A stretch of 15,365 nucleotides of DNA from JAPLKX01 sp035530195. GTDB taxonomy: Bacteria; Hydrogenedentota; Hydrogenedentia; Hydrogenedentales; SLHB01. Under the pieces are notes generated by a model. The model saw nothing but the letters and a program-made list of their open reading frames with translations. It was not told the origin of the DNA and made no database searches. Location: contig DATKVG010000195.1 in the NCBI GenBank assembly GCA_035530195.1, positions 1 to 15,365 on the forward strand. Direction: 5' to 3'. Shown here piece by piece: positions 6,733-14,289 of the stretch. Positions within the stretch are counted from its first letter, which is position 1. The number at the start of each line of letters is the position of its first letter. Position numbers and translations under genes: made by a program.

Positions 6733-7704
6733 TTATGCGGGTTTCTCGACGAACGACGGTTGGAAACCGGGGATGGCGCTGTATTCTTTGGCCTTTTCGC
6801 AGAGCGCCCGGAACTGGTGGAATTGTTTGTCGAGATTCTCTTCGAGTTCGGGTGTGACTTCGGTGATGTCGCTTTCTTCGAGGAAGGTGACGATGGTCGA
6901 GGCGCTGGCGATCGGGTCGAACACGGCCCATTTCGCGGCAAACCCGAGGAAGATGCCGATGGCGAACAGGACAAACCGGGCGATGGTGTATTGGCTGAAC
7001 CAGTAGAGCGCGGCCGCGCCGAGCGGGACCAGGAAGATGACCGTGCAGACCAGCGCGAACCCGTAGCTGAGCAGGGTGAGCGTGATCGCGTTGGGCAGGA
7101 TCGCTTGCCAGCACTGGCTGTACGTGACCGTGGCGTTTTTGGCGGAATCGTAGATGTTTTCGTTCTTGGCGCGGAACGTGTAGGCGAATACGGCCTCTTC
7201 GATGTAGGCCTGGCTGACGTCAATGATTCTGCGGCCAAGCAGCATGCCGGTTTCGATTCCGGGCAGGGGCATCATGCTGCTGAGGTCGTTAGCATGGTTG
7301 ATGGCGCGGATGACGTCGCGGGTGAGCCGCCTGACGTGGGCGAGTGTTCCGGCGCCTTTGAAATAGTGGGTGACCCTCCCGCGGGCCCATTTGGTCTGGC
7401 TGATGCCGGGGGGAAACTTGGCCTGGGTGACGATTTCGGTGATGACGGCGATGTGGCCTGCCCGGAGCTGGTGGAACACGTATTGGTTGATGAACCCGCC
7501 GATGCCCAGCATCGCCGCCAGGCCCGCCGAAAGCACAAACAGCACCCAGAACGTGCCGGGGCCGAACACCAGGCCAATCACGAACAGCATGGCGAGATAC
7601 GCGATAACGCACAGGCATAGTGCGCCATACATGAACGCGCGGTAAATGACGTAGGGGGTTGTCCGCAAGACAATATCCAATGCCCGTCGAAGCTCGATAC
7701 CCAT
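6733..7704 (-). CDS. Four-helix inner-membrane protein of unknown function
   Basis: A 323-residue protein with four clear hydrophobic segments in two hairpins: about 22-47 and 51-75, then about 203-227 and 229-257. Between the pairs is a soluble block (76-200) with many charged residues, including YFKGAGTLAHVRRLTRDVIR. A cytoplasmic tail, about 260-323, is acidic and helical (EESDITEVTPELEENLDKQF). I do not recognise a family or catalytic motif. The start at 7704 is set by AGGAG eight bases upstream. The frame is open to 7899, but that part would translate the 9-bp repeat array. It is transcribed divergently from the TPR-FlgN-kinase operon and lies upstream of the oxidase gene with its own spacing, so any joint function is open. 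Confidence 0.85.
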   Translation of the reverse strand: MGIELRRALDIVLRTTPYVIYRAFMYGALCLCVIAYLAMLFVIGLVFGPGTFWVLFVLSAGLAAMLGIGGFINQYVFHQLRAGHIAVITEIVTQAKFPPGISQTKWARGRVTHYFKGAGTLAHVRRLTRDVIRAINHANDLSSMMPLPGIETGMLLGRRIIDVSQAYIEEAVFAYTFRAKNENIYDSAKNATVTYSQCWQAILPNAITLTLLSYGFALVCTVIFLVPLGAAALYWFSQYTIARFVLFAIGIFLGFAAKWAVFDPIASASTIVTFLEESDITEVTPELEENLDKQFHQFRALCEKAKEYSAIPGFQPSFVEKPA

Positions 7705-7734
7705 TTGCGGGTCTCCTAGACTTGCTGTGTAGAG

Positions 7735-7763
7735 ATTATGGCGGAGTTTCGCCGGGAAGTCCA
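7735..7763 (-). promoter_or_regulatory. Candidate sigma-70 promoter for the four-helix membrane protein
   Basis: On the minus strand TGGACT (7758-7763) and CATAAT (7735-7740) are separated by 17 bases, with 4/6 and 5/6 matches. The start site would be near 7728 and the leader about 24 nt, carrying the AGGAG at 7713-7717. Confidence 0.4.
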
Positions 7764-7782
7764 GTGAATGGGCTATCGGTCG

Positions 7783-7821
7783 GATCCGACCGATCCGACC
7801 GATCCGACCGATCCGACCGAT
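7783..7821. repeat. 9-bp tandem repeat (gatccgacc), 4.3 units, overlapping a 20-bp palindrome
   Basis: Four perfect copies of gatccgacc lie at 7783-7791, 7792-7800, 7801-7809 and 7810-7818, followed by gat. The left edge forms the perfect palindrome ATCGGTCGGATCCGACCGAT at 7775-7794. The array lies between the two divergent candidate promoters, and the same nonamer core is found at 1627-1669. Confidence 0.92.
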
Positions 7822-7850
7822 AACAATTAGGCGCGTTGGTTTGAACGGCG

Positions 7851-7880
7851 TTGTCAAGAGACGAATTGGCGTGATAGACT
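7851..7880 (+). promoter_or_regulatory. Candidate sigma-70 promoter for the TPR-FlgN-kinase-regulator operon
   Basis: TTGTCA (7851-7856, 5/6) and TAGACT (7875-7880, 4/6) are separated by 18 bases. Transcription would begin near 7887. That leaves too little leader for a GTG start at 7893 and favours the GTG at 7917 or the ATG at 7941 for the first gene. Confidence 0.4.
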
Positions 7881-7916
7881 GCCCGCGGGAAGGTGGCACG
7901 ACCTGGTGGGAGCGCT

Positions 7917-10900
7917 GTGGTAACCAATAACGCGGAAGACATGCCGGACCGCACTCCGGTTGAGCCCGGGGGGGATCCAGAGGGTTCCGACGGTGTGGAG
8001 GAACGCAACCGGCTTTTGCTGGACCAGGCCAGCCTGGATGCGTTGCTTACGGCGGACGAACCTGACAAAACGCAAGACGGTTCGGCCCCCGATACGAACC
8101 TGCCGAGCGAGGAGTCGCTCGAGTCGCTGATCGCCGAGAAATCCGTGCAGGGGGCGGAGCCGGGGGATGCGCTCGCGGGGGACACGTCCCACTTTTTCGA
8201 TGAAGCTACCCTGGATTCCCTGCTCGGGGATGACACCATCCTGGGGCCGGGCGGGCCGGGCGGGCCGGACGAGGCGCCCCGCGAAAGCGACGTGGAGTCG
8301 ATGCTGCCGGCCAAAGAGCCGAAGAAGCCTCCATCCCCGGACGATCTGGCGCACGCGGCGCTTGACCAATCGGACGTGGACGCGCTGTTGTCGGTTGCCG
8401 CGACGGATCTGGATGGGATGCCGGCGGATGCGGTTCCGGGCGAAGCGCCTGATATGCTCCAGCCGCCGGGGTTGGAAATCCCGATAACGGACGAGGACAT
8501 GGAGGCGCCCATCATCCAAGTGGACGAGGCGTCGCTGACCGGCGAACCGGCGGAAACCGAACCGGCGCCAAAAGTGGCCGCGCCACCGGCGATGGCTGCG
8601 CCACCGGTGATGGCCGCGCCACCGGCGATGGCGGAACAGGCTGAACCGGCGGAGCCGGTTTTGTCGCCGGAGATGATAAGCACGCTTGCGGCTGCGGCGG
8701 GCGCCGCTGAGCAGCCGGCGGCGACAGGCGCCGAGCCGGAGCAGGCTGAACCGGCGCCAACCCCGGAGGATGTGAGCGCAGCGCTCGGCCGGGCGATTCA
8801 ACAGCACCGAGAACAGCACGGCGAGCCGCTGGAAACTATCCCCGAGAGCGCGCCGGCCGCGGAGGAGCATTTGGCGGCGGCGGGTCAGCGGCAGGGTCTA
8901 TTGAAGCTGGTAACGACGCTGGCGGTGGGCACGGTGTCGGCGCTGGCGGTTTTCACTTTCCTTTACACCCACCAGGAGCGGCTGCCCGACCTGTCTTCGC
9001 TGAACCGGCTGGAAATGGGCCGGCTGGGCGCGGTGGTGGAGGAGGCGGAGCGGCTGGCGGAGGAAGGGGCTTATGATGCGGCGGTTGAGAAGCTTCAGCA
9101 GGGTGTGACCGCGGCGGGTCGCGGGGCCGACATGGGCGAGATGGCCGATGCGCAGTACCTGCTGGCGCGGGTTTCATACACGCGGTTGGGAAAGGAGCCA
9201 AGCAAGGACGGGGTCCGCGCGGCGCGGGATAATGTAAATGCGTTTCTGGACATCCATCCGCGGGACGCGCGGGTGGTCGATTGCCTGCGGTGGAAAGCGG
9301 CCCTGCTGAAATTGGAGGACGCCCCGGTTTCGGCGGCCGCGCTGTATGCGGACCTGATCGAACGCGCGACGGGCCATCCGGAACTGGCCGCGATCCTGAT
9401 GGAGGCGGCGCAAACCGCCACGGATGCGGGCCGGGCATCGGACGGAATCGGATACCTCGAACGCCTTTTGCTCGAGTATCCCGGCTCGGCGCCTGCCCAG
9501 GATGCCAAACTGCTGCTGGGAGATGCCTACGCACGGGCCGGAAGGCTGGACGACGCCGCGGCCGTACTGGGTTCGCTGGCGCAGGCGCAGCGGAACACCC
9601 GGAAAGGTTCAGAAGCGGCGGCGCGGCTGGCCCAGATCGAGATGGACCGGGGCAGGCCGGACGAGGCGATCCGCCTGCTCGAGCAGCACGCGGCGTCCGC
9701 GACGACGATCGAGGGCAACGACCGGGTGTACCTGGCGCTCGGCAAGGCGTACCGGGCCGCGGGCAAGACGGCGGAGGCGCGGACGACGTTGAACGACGTC
9801 CTGAACTTTTTCCCGGAGTCGGAGGTGACGCCGGCGGTTTACGTGGAATTGTGCAACGTGCTCGAGGACCAGGGGCAGCCGGATCAGGCAATGATGACGG
9901 CACGCAAAGCAGCCAAACTGTACTCAAAAGACCCGCTGGTTCTCAATCATCTCGGGTCCATGCTCGAGCGGCGTGGCGAACTGGCGGAGGCGGCGCCAAA
10001 CCGGGTCGCCGCGCATGAGGCGAAGCCGGACCCTGCGGCGCTACTGGCGGCGGCGCGAGATTTTCGTGGTGCCGGCGCCGGCGACAAGGCCATCGAGCAG
10101 TACCGGCGGCTGATGGGCGAATCGCCGGGGACACCGGAAGGGCTGGAAGGTTCGATCGAACTTTGCGAGGCGCTTTACGAGCAGGGGCAAGTGGCGGAGG
10201 CGGTCGATCGTCTTGAGAATCTGGCGCTGGCGACGCCTGCGGGGCCGCGTCAGTTGCCGGTGCTGATCGCGCTCGGGAAAATGTACGGGGAGATCGGCAT
10301 CAACGACCGCGCGATCGAGGTCTATAAAAAAGTGGCCGCGCAATCGGTCGAGCCGTCGGTGCTGGCGCACGCGGCGGTGAGCCTGATGTCGAATGGGGCG
10401 TGGGACGACGGGATGGCGCTGGCGCAACGGGTCGACCCTGGCAAACTCGATGCGAAAACGGCGTCAGGGCTGCTCTTGAAACTCGGCGAGGGCCTGCTGA
10501 TGAAAAACCCGCGGGACGGGGCGGAAGTGCTGGCAAAGGCGTACGCTCAGTATCCGGATCAAAGAACGAGCGAGTTGGAGACGACGCTGCTGAAGGCGTG
10601 GCTTTCTCTGGGGAACGTGGAAGAGGCGGACGGCGTGGTGGCGTCGCTCGAGTCGAGCGTCGAGGCGGGCAATAAGGATCACGCGGGGCGGCTGGTACAG
10701 GCGGCCATCATGTGCGGGGACGCCGCCTTTGACCGGGGCGACTACGCACGGGCCGCGGGCCTTTATGAAAAGGTGACGCAACTCGCAGAACCGGCAGCGG
10801 CGCCGGGGACGGCCGCCCCGCAGACGGCCGCCCCGGAAAAGGCCGCCCCGGAGACGGCCGCGCCGGAGATGACGCCGGAGACGGCATGGGCGAAGTACCA

Positions 10901-11117
10901 GCAGGCGAATTCGCTGATGTGGCTGGCGAATTTCAGCGAAAGCGCGCGGCTGTTTGACGAGGTGGCGGCATCGACGGCGCCGTTCGCGGGGGACGCGAAA
11001 ATGAAGGCGGCGGCGGCGCGGGTGCAGCAGCGGCTGGGATGGCAGGCGCCGCCGAGTCCGGAAATTCAAGCGGAAGTGAAAGTGGGAAGCGATGGTGCAG
11101 CGCCAAAAACCGGATAA
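7917..11117 (+). CDS. Large single-pass TPR protein with tandem FliM/FliN-like 'LDALL' motifs
   Basis: A 1,066-residue protein. Residues 1-325 are low-complexity and rich in Asp, Glu, Pro and Ala, so probably disordered. They contain five spaced copies of an LDQASLDALL-type motif (see findings) and a triple Ala-Pro-Met repeat. Residues about 327-350 form one membrane helix (LVTTLAVGTVSALAVFTFLY); the basic residues before it place the N terminus in the cytoplasm. The rest, 355-1040, is helical with TPR-like units, such as GRPDEAIRLLEQHA, GQPDQAMMTARKAAKLY and GDKAIEQYRRLMGESP, probably in the periplasm. A TAAPE-type repeat interrupts it near 965-990. TPR superhelices bind other proteins, so a scaffold role is likely. 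The start is uncertain: GTG 7917 has GGTGGGAG four bases upstream, ATG 7941 has GGAAG, and GTG 7893 nearly coincides with the predicted transcription start. The last 26 bp overlap the FlgN-like gene. Confidence 0.88.
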   Translation: MVTNNAEDMPDRTPVEPGGDPEGSDGVEERNRLLLDQASLDALLTADEPDKTQDGSAPDTNLPSEESLESLIAEKSVQGAEPGDALAGDTSHFFDEATLDSLLGDDTILGPGGPGGPDEAPRESDVESMLPAKEPKKPPSPDDLAHAALDQSDVDALLSVAATDLDGMPADAVPGEAPDMLQPPGLEIPITDEDMEAPIIQVDEASLTGEPAETEPAPKVAAPPAMAAPPVMAAPPAMAEQAEPAEPVLSPEMISTLAAAAGAAEQPAATGAEPEQAEPAPTPEDVSAALGRAIQQHREQHGEPLETIPESAPAAEEHLAAAGQRQGLLKLVTTLAVGTVSALAVFTFLYTHQERLPDLSSLNRLEMGRLGAVVEEAERLAEEGAYDAAVEKLQQGVTAAGRGADMGEMADAQYLLARVSYTRLGKEPSKDGVRAARDNVNAFLDIHPRDARVVDCLRWKAALLKLEDAPVSAAALYADLIERATGHPELAAILMEAAQTATDAGRASDGIGYLERLLLEYPGSAPAQDAKLLLGDAYARAGRLDDAAAVLGSLAQAQRNTRKGSEAAARLAQIEMDRGRPDEAIRLLEQHAASATTIEGNDRVYLALGKAYRAAGKTAEARTTLNDVLNFFPESEVTPAVYVELCNVLEDQGQPDQAMMTARKAAKLYSKDPLVLNHLGSMLERRGELAEAAPNRVAAHEAKPDPAALLAAARDFRGAGAGDKAIEQYRRLMGESPGTPEGLEGSIELCEALYEQGQVAEAVDRLENLALATPAGPRQLPVLIALGKMYGEIGINDRAIEVYKKVAAQSVEPSVLAHAAVSLMSNGAWDDGMALAQRVDPGKLDAKTASGLLLKLGEGLLMKNPRDGAEVLAKAYAQYPDQRTSELETTLLKAWLSLGNVEEADGVVASLESSVEAGNKDHAGRLVQAAIMCGDAAFDRGDYARAAGLYEKVTQLAEPAAAPGTAAPQTAAPEKAAPETAAPEMTPETAWAKYQQANSLMWLANFSESARLFDEVAASTAPFAGDAKMKAAAARVQQRLGWQAPPSPEIQAEVKVGSDGAAPKTG
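8577..8630 (+). repeat. Three in-frame 18-bp repeats (Ala-Ala-Pro-Pro-x-Met)
   Basis: Units at 8577-8594, 8595-8612 and 8613-8630 each encode AAPP(A/V)M in the disordered tail of the TPR protein. They differ by only a few bases, so the number is likely to vary between strains. Confidence 0.85.
10809..10860 (+). repeat. In-frame 15-bp repeat encoding TAAPE-like pentapeptides
   Basis: The motif ACGGCCGCCCCG plus a variable codon is repeated about three and a half times near the C terminus of the TPR protein, giving TAAPQ, TAAPE, KAAPE and TAAPE. It forms a flexible linker between the last two helical blocks. Boundaries are approximate because the copies degrade to the right. Confidence 0.75.
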
Positions 11118-11544
11118 GACACTCGCGGACCGTGTAGCGAGTTTTTTTGAGCGGCAAATCGCCTGGTGCGGTTGCGTGCTCGATGATCTGGCGTCGGTCG
11201 AGGCGCAGCTTGACGAAAAAGGCCTGGACGCGCTCGAGGCCCGGCGGTCAGTTTACGATCGGGACATTGCGGAGCAAGAGAAGCAGCTTAACGCGCTGCT
11301 GGCGGAATGGCAGGACGCGCCAAAGCCGCCAGCCCCGGAATTGCAGCGGATTCGGGCGCTGGCACGGACCGCGGAAGAATGCGCGGCGCGTGCGGCGGGT
11401 GAGTTGCAGCGGGCGTCGGCCGGGACGGGCGCGCAGGCGGAGGAGGTGCGGCGGAATCTGCAGAACCTGCAAAATGGGCGGCGGGCGTTCAGCGGCTATC
11501 GGCAGCTTCAACTGGACACGGGGCTCCTCGATGAAAAAGCCTGA
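11092..11544 (+). CDS. FlgN-like small helical protein (putative flagellar export chaperone)
   Basis: A 150-residue protein predicted to be almost wholly alpha-helical, with long heptad stretches (LDDLASVEAQLDEKGLDALEARR and EKQLNALLAEWQD) and a C-terminal helix NLQNLQNGRRAFSGYR. Length, coiled-coil character and the terminal GRRAFSGYR segment fit the FlgN/FliT class of cytoplasmic chaperones, which hold hook-filament junction proteins before export. Position immediately upstream of a FlrB/FlrC-like pair, a common FlgN neighbourhood, supports this. The sequence of this family is weakly conserved, so a generic coiled-coil protein remains possible. The ATG at 11092 follows GGGA by four bases. 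It overlaps the TPR gene by 26 bp and the kinase gene by 14 bp, so translational coupling is likely. Confidence 0.5.
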   Translation: MVQRQKPDKTLADRVASFFERQIAWCGCVLDDLASVEAQLDEKGLDALEARRSVYDRDIAEQEKQLNALLAEWQDAPKPPAPELQRIRALARTAEECAARAAGELQRASAGTGAQAEEVRRNLQNLQNGRRAFSGYRQLQLDTGLLDEKA

Positions 11545-12709
11545 TGCGGGCGGGGCCGCCCATACTCCCGGCGAGGACATCAAGGTTCTTGCCCAGGCCT
11601 TCGAGGTTTTTACCCAGTCGACGCAGGCACTCGAGGAGACACACCGGCTGCTCGAGGTCCGCGCGAGGGAACTGGGCGAGGAACTCGCGGCGAAAAACCA
11701 GGAACTCGCCCTTACCAACGATTATCTCAACTGCATTCTCGAGAGCATGTCGGACGGCGTGATCGCGGTAGACCCGCGCGGCGCCATCGTGACGTTCAAC
11801 CGGAGTGCCCGCGTAATCCTGGGGTATGGTTCGGAGCGCGCGGTGGGGCGCGTATTCGAGGACCTGTTTGGCAGGCCGTTTCTGGCTGGCGCAGGCGTGA
11901 TGCCGGTGTTGCGGAACGCCAAAGGCAGGCATGTCCGCGTGAGCGAGCGCGATGCGCCAATCGCCGATCGGGCGGGGCGGTGCATCGGCCACGTGAAGGT
12001 GTTCCAGGACCTGACGGAGATCCACGCGTTGCGCGAACAGGTGCGGCAGATCGACCGGCTGGCGGCGATCGGCGAGATGGCCGCGACGGTCGCCCACGAG
12101 ATCCGCAACCCGCTGGGTGGGATCCGGGGTTTTGCGGCGTTGCTGGCGCGCGACATCCCCGAGGACGACCCCCGCTCGCGGCTGGTGGGCAAGATCCTGG
12201 CGGGGGTGAAGAACCTCGATCGCGTGGTGAACGAGTTGCTGGCGTACACGCGGCCGGTGGAATTGCACATCGCGCCTGTGAAATGTGCGGAACTGGTGGA
12301 TGGGGCGCTCGCCTTCCTCGAGACGGGCGGCCGGCCGGTTTCGGTGAGAAAACGGCTTAGCCGGGATCTGGCGGTGCTGGCGGACGCGGACAAGATGCGC
12401 CAGGTATTGCTGAACATCTTGATCAACGCCGTTCAGAGCATCGATGGCGAAGGATTGATCACAGTTTCAACAAGGGCTGAACGGAGACACGTGACTATCG
12501 CCGTGGCCGATACGGGTTGCGGGATTGCCGCGGACGAGTTGAACAAGGTGTTCAGCCCGTTTTATTCAACCAAGGAAAAAGGCAGCGGGCTCGGCCTGGC
12601 GGTGGCCACAAAAATTGTCGAGGGCCACCGGGGCCGGCTCGAGGCGGAAAGCAAGCCGGGCCAGGGTTCGACGTTTCGCATCCGGCTGCCGCGAACGGAA
12701 TACGGATGA
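11531..12709 (+). CDS. Soluble PAS sensor histidine kinase, FlrB/FleS-like
   Basis: A 392-residue kinase with no membrane segment. Residues 22-64 form a coiled coil (QALEETHRLLEVRARELGEE), 66-165 a PAS domain starting ILESMSDGVIAVD, and 175-245 the HisKA dimerisation domain. The phosphoacceptor is H189 in VAHEIRNPLGGIRGF. The ATPase domain shows the N box (N295/N299 in NILINAVQSI), G1 (DTGCGI, D327-I332) and the F/G2 region FSPFYSTKEKGSGLGL (341-356). All key residues are present, so it should be active. A cytosolic PAS kinase encoded directly before an NtrC-type regulator, behind a FlgN-like gene, is the arrangement of FlrB/FleS, which controls class III flagellar genes. Generic AtoS/NtrB-type roles cannot be excluded. 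ATG 11531 lies inside the previous gene. The stop overlaps the next start as ATGA. Confidence 0.9.
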   Translation: MKKPDAGGAAHTPGEDIKVLAQAFEVFTQSTQALEETHRLLEVRARELGEELAAKNQELALTNDYLNCILESMSDGVIAVDPRGAIVTFNRSARVILGYGSERAVGRVFEDLFGRPFLAGAGVMPVLRNAKGRHVRVSERDAPIADRAGRCIGHVKVFQDLTEIHALREQVRQIDRLAAIGEMAATVAHEIRNPLGGIRGFAALLARDIPEDDPRSRLVGKILAGVKNLDRVVNELLAYTRPVELHIAPVKCAELVDGALAFLETGGRPVSVRKRLSRDLAVLADADKMRQVLLNILINAVQSIDGEGLITVSTRAERRHVTIAVADTGCGIAADELNKVFSPFYSTKEKGSGLGLAVATKIVEGHRGRLEAESKPGQGSTFRIRLPRTEYG

Positions 12710-14055
12710 AAGCTAGAATACTCGTAATTGACGACGAACCCCTGATGCGCGAGTACGTCGAGGAGGCGCTGATCCGGGCCGGCCACGAAGTGGTTGCCGC
12801 ATCGGGCGGGCGCGAGGCGCTGGCGTTGATGCGGGATAGGTCGTTCGACATTGTGGTCACGGACCTCAAGATGTCGCCCGTGGACGGGCTGGCGGTGTTG
12901 CGGGCCGTGCGCGAGGAAAGCCCCGACACGCACTGCATCGTCATGACGGCCTACGGCACCATCGAGACCGCCGTGTCCGCGCTGAAAGGCGGTGCGGCCG
13001 ATTACATCCTGAAACCGTTCGCGCCGGACGAACTCGATTTGGCGGTAAACCGCGCCCTCGAACAGGGGCGGATTGCGCAGGAAAACCTGTACCTGCGCGC
13101 GCAACTCAGCCGCAGCCACGATTTCAAATCCATGGTGGGTAAAGGCCCGGCGATGCGCAAAGTGTACGACCAGATCGAGAAAGTCGCATCGAGCCGGGCC
13201 ACCGTCATGATCCGCGGCGAGAGCGGCACCGGAAAAGAACTGGTAGCCCACGCGATCCATTACACGGGCTCGCGCCGCGACAAGCCGTTCATTAAAATCA
13301 ACTGCGCGGCACTGTCCGCGGGGCTTCTCGAGAGCGAGCTGTTCGGCCACGAGAAAGGTTCGTTCACGGGGGCGCACGAACGCAAAATCGGCCGGTTCGA
13401 GTTGGCCGACCTCGGCACCCTGCTGCTCGACGAGGTCAGCGAGATCAACCTCGAACTCCAGCCAAAACTCCTGCGGGCGCTGCAGGAACGCGAATTCGAG
13501 CGGGTCGGCGGCAACCAGCCCATCCAGGTGGACACCCGCATCGTCGGCACGTCCAACCGAAACCTCGAACAGGCCGTCGAAGACGGCAAGCTGCGGCAGG
13601 ACCTGTTTTTCCGGCTCAAGGTGATCGAGATCCACCTGCCGCCGCTCCGTGCGCGCGTCGAAGACATCCCCGCCCTGATGGATCATTTCCTGAAACGGTA
13701 CGCAACCGAAAACGGCAGAAAAATCTCCGGGTACAGCGACGACGCCCGCAAAATGTTCATCGAATACGATTGGCCCGGCAACGTCCGCGAACTCCAGAAC
13801 GCCGTCGAGCGCGCCGTGGTACTGTCAAGCGATCCCGTGCTGAGGCCCGAGCATTTCCTGCTGGGCGGATACCGGCCCGCCCGGCCCGCGGACGGCGGGC
13901 TCCAGCCCGGCGTGACGGTCAGCGAGATGGAAAAACGCCTCATCCTCAAAACGCTCGAACATTGCCGACAAAACCGAACCCAAGCCGCAAAACTCCTCGG
14001 CATCAGCGTCCGCACCCTCAGAAACAAGCTCAACGAATACGGCCAGGCGGGATAA
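12706..14055 (+). CDS. NtrC-family sigma-54 activator, FlrC/FleR-like response regulator
   Basis: A 449-residue regulator with the three standard domains. The receiver spans 1-120, with D9/D10, phosphoacceptor D53, T81 and K103. The AAA+ domain spans about 142-375: Walker A GESGTGKE (171-178), the sigma-54 contact loop GSFTGA (218-223, Ser in place of the usual Ala), Walker B LLLDEVSE (239-246), and FFRLKVIEIHLPPLR (301-315). The Fis-type helix-turn-helix lies at 414-446 (RTQAAKLLGISVRTLRNKL). All catalytic residues are intact. It would be phosphorylated by the kinase encoded just upstream and activate sigma-54 promoters. The end VSEMEKRLILKTLEHC followed by the HTH is typical of FlrC/FleR-type flagellar activators. 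The start shares four bases (ATGA) with the kinase stop. Flagellar structural genes expected downstream are not in the window. Confidence 0.93.
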   Translation: MKARILVIDDEPLMREYVEEALIRAGHEVVAASGGREALALMRDRSFDIVVTDLKMSPVDGLAVLRAVREESPDTHCIVMTAYGTIETAVSALKGGAADYILKPFAPDELDLAVNRALEQGRIAQENLYLRAQLSRSHDFKSMVGKGPAMRKVYDQIEKVASSRATVMIRGESGTGKELVAHAIHYTGSRRDKPFIKINCAALSAGLLESELFGHEKGSFTGAHERKIGRFELADLGTLLLDEVSEINLELQPKLLRALQEREFERVGGNQPIQVDTRIVGTSNRNLEQAVEDGKLRQDLFFRLKVIEIHLPPLRARVEDIPALMDHFLKRYATENGRKISGYSDDARKMFIEYDWPGNVRELQNAVERAVVLSSDPVLRPEHFLLGGYRPARPADGGLQPGVTVSEMEKRLILKTLEHCRQNRTQAAKLLGISVRTLRNKLNEYGQAG

Positions 14056-14122
14056 GAGCAGGCTGCAGCTAATCCAAACGCAAACGCAAAAAAACTTCTA
14101 GCCTCTCTCTTACACGATCAAC

Positions 14123-14148
14123 GTAGAAGAGGCTTCCAGCCTCTTTTC
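14123..14148 (+). repeat. REP palindrome, forward, copy 1
   Basis: A GTAG head is followed by AAGAGGCT-tcc-AGCCTCTT (stem arms 14127-14134 and 14138-14145) and TTC. The GTAG tetranucleotide plus imperfect palindrome is the signature of REPs paired with RAYTs. The stem ends in four T on the plus strand, so it may also terminate transcription of the operon that stops at 14055. Confidence 0.82.
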
Positions 14149-14166
14149 GCTCAAAAGGGCCCAACC

Positions 14167-14192
14167 GTAGAAGAGGCTTCCAGCCTCTTTTC
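14167..14192 (+). repeat. REP palindrome, forward, copy 2
   Basis: Identical to copy 1, 44 bp downstream, with arms 14171-14178 and 14182-14189. Confidence 0.82.
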
Positions 14193-14263
14193 TTCAGCGT
14201 TCGTCTTTTCTTCAGCTTTCTTCTCTTCAGCTCACTCTCTCCCTACTCTACGCCCAAACCCAA

Positions 14264-14289
14264 GAACGCGGCAAGGATGCCGCGTCTAC
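14264..14289 (-). repeat. REP palindrome, inverted type, containing the RAYT stop codon
   Basis: Read on the minus strand it is GTAG followed by ACGCGGCA-tcct-TGCCGCGT (arms 14278-14285 and 14266-14273). The TAG of the GTAG head (14286-14288) is the stop codon of the RAYT gene. Confidence 0.82.

Larger units (their letters stand above)
14081..14289. repeat. Left direct repeat with REP array
   Basis: It contains two forward palindromes (14123, 14167), a pyrimidine-rich spacer with TCTTCAGC units (14190-14245), and one inverted palindrome (14264-14289). It differs from the right copy in REP number and spacer length: two forward REPs here against one there. Confidence 0.88.

Noticed and set aside
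6607..7620. Plus-strand open frame opposite the four-helix membrane protein
   Set aside because: The composition is that of a mirror frame (Gly/Asp/Glu/Arg-rich). The minus-strand frame has coherent membrane helices and an AGGAG site.
7894..7910. Sigma-54 promoter (TGGCACG at 7894)
   Set aside because: The -24 element is perfect, but the -12 position reads GGTGG instead of TTGCA/T, and the site overlaps the expected translation start region.
12562..13686. Minus-strand frame of 374 codons
   Set aside because: Antisense to the receiver and AAA+ domains of the sigma-54 activator.
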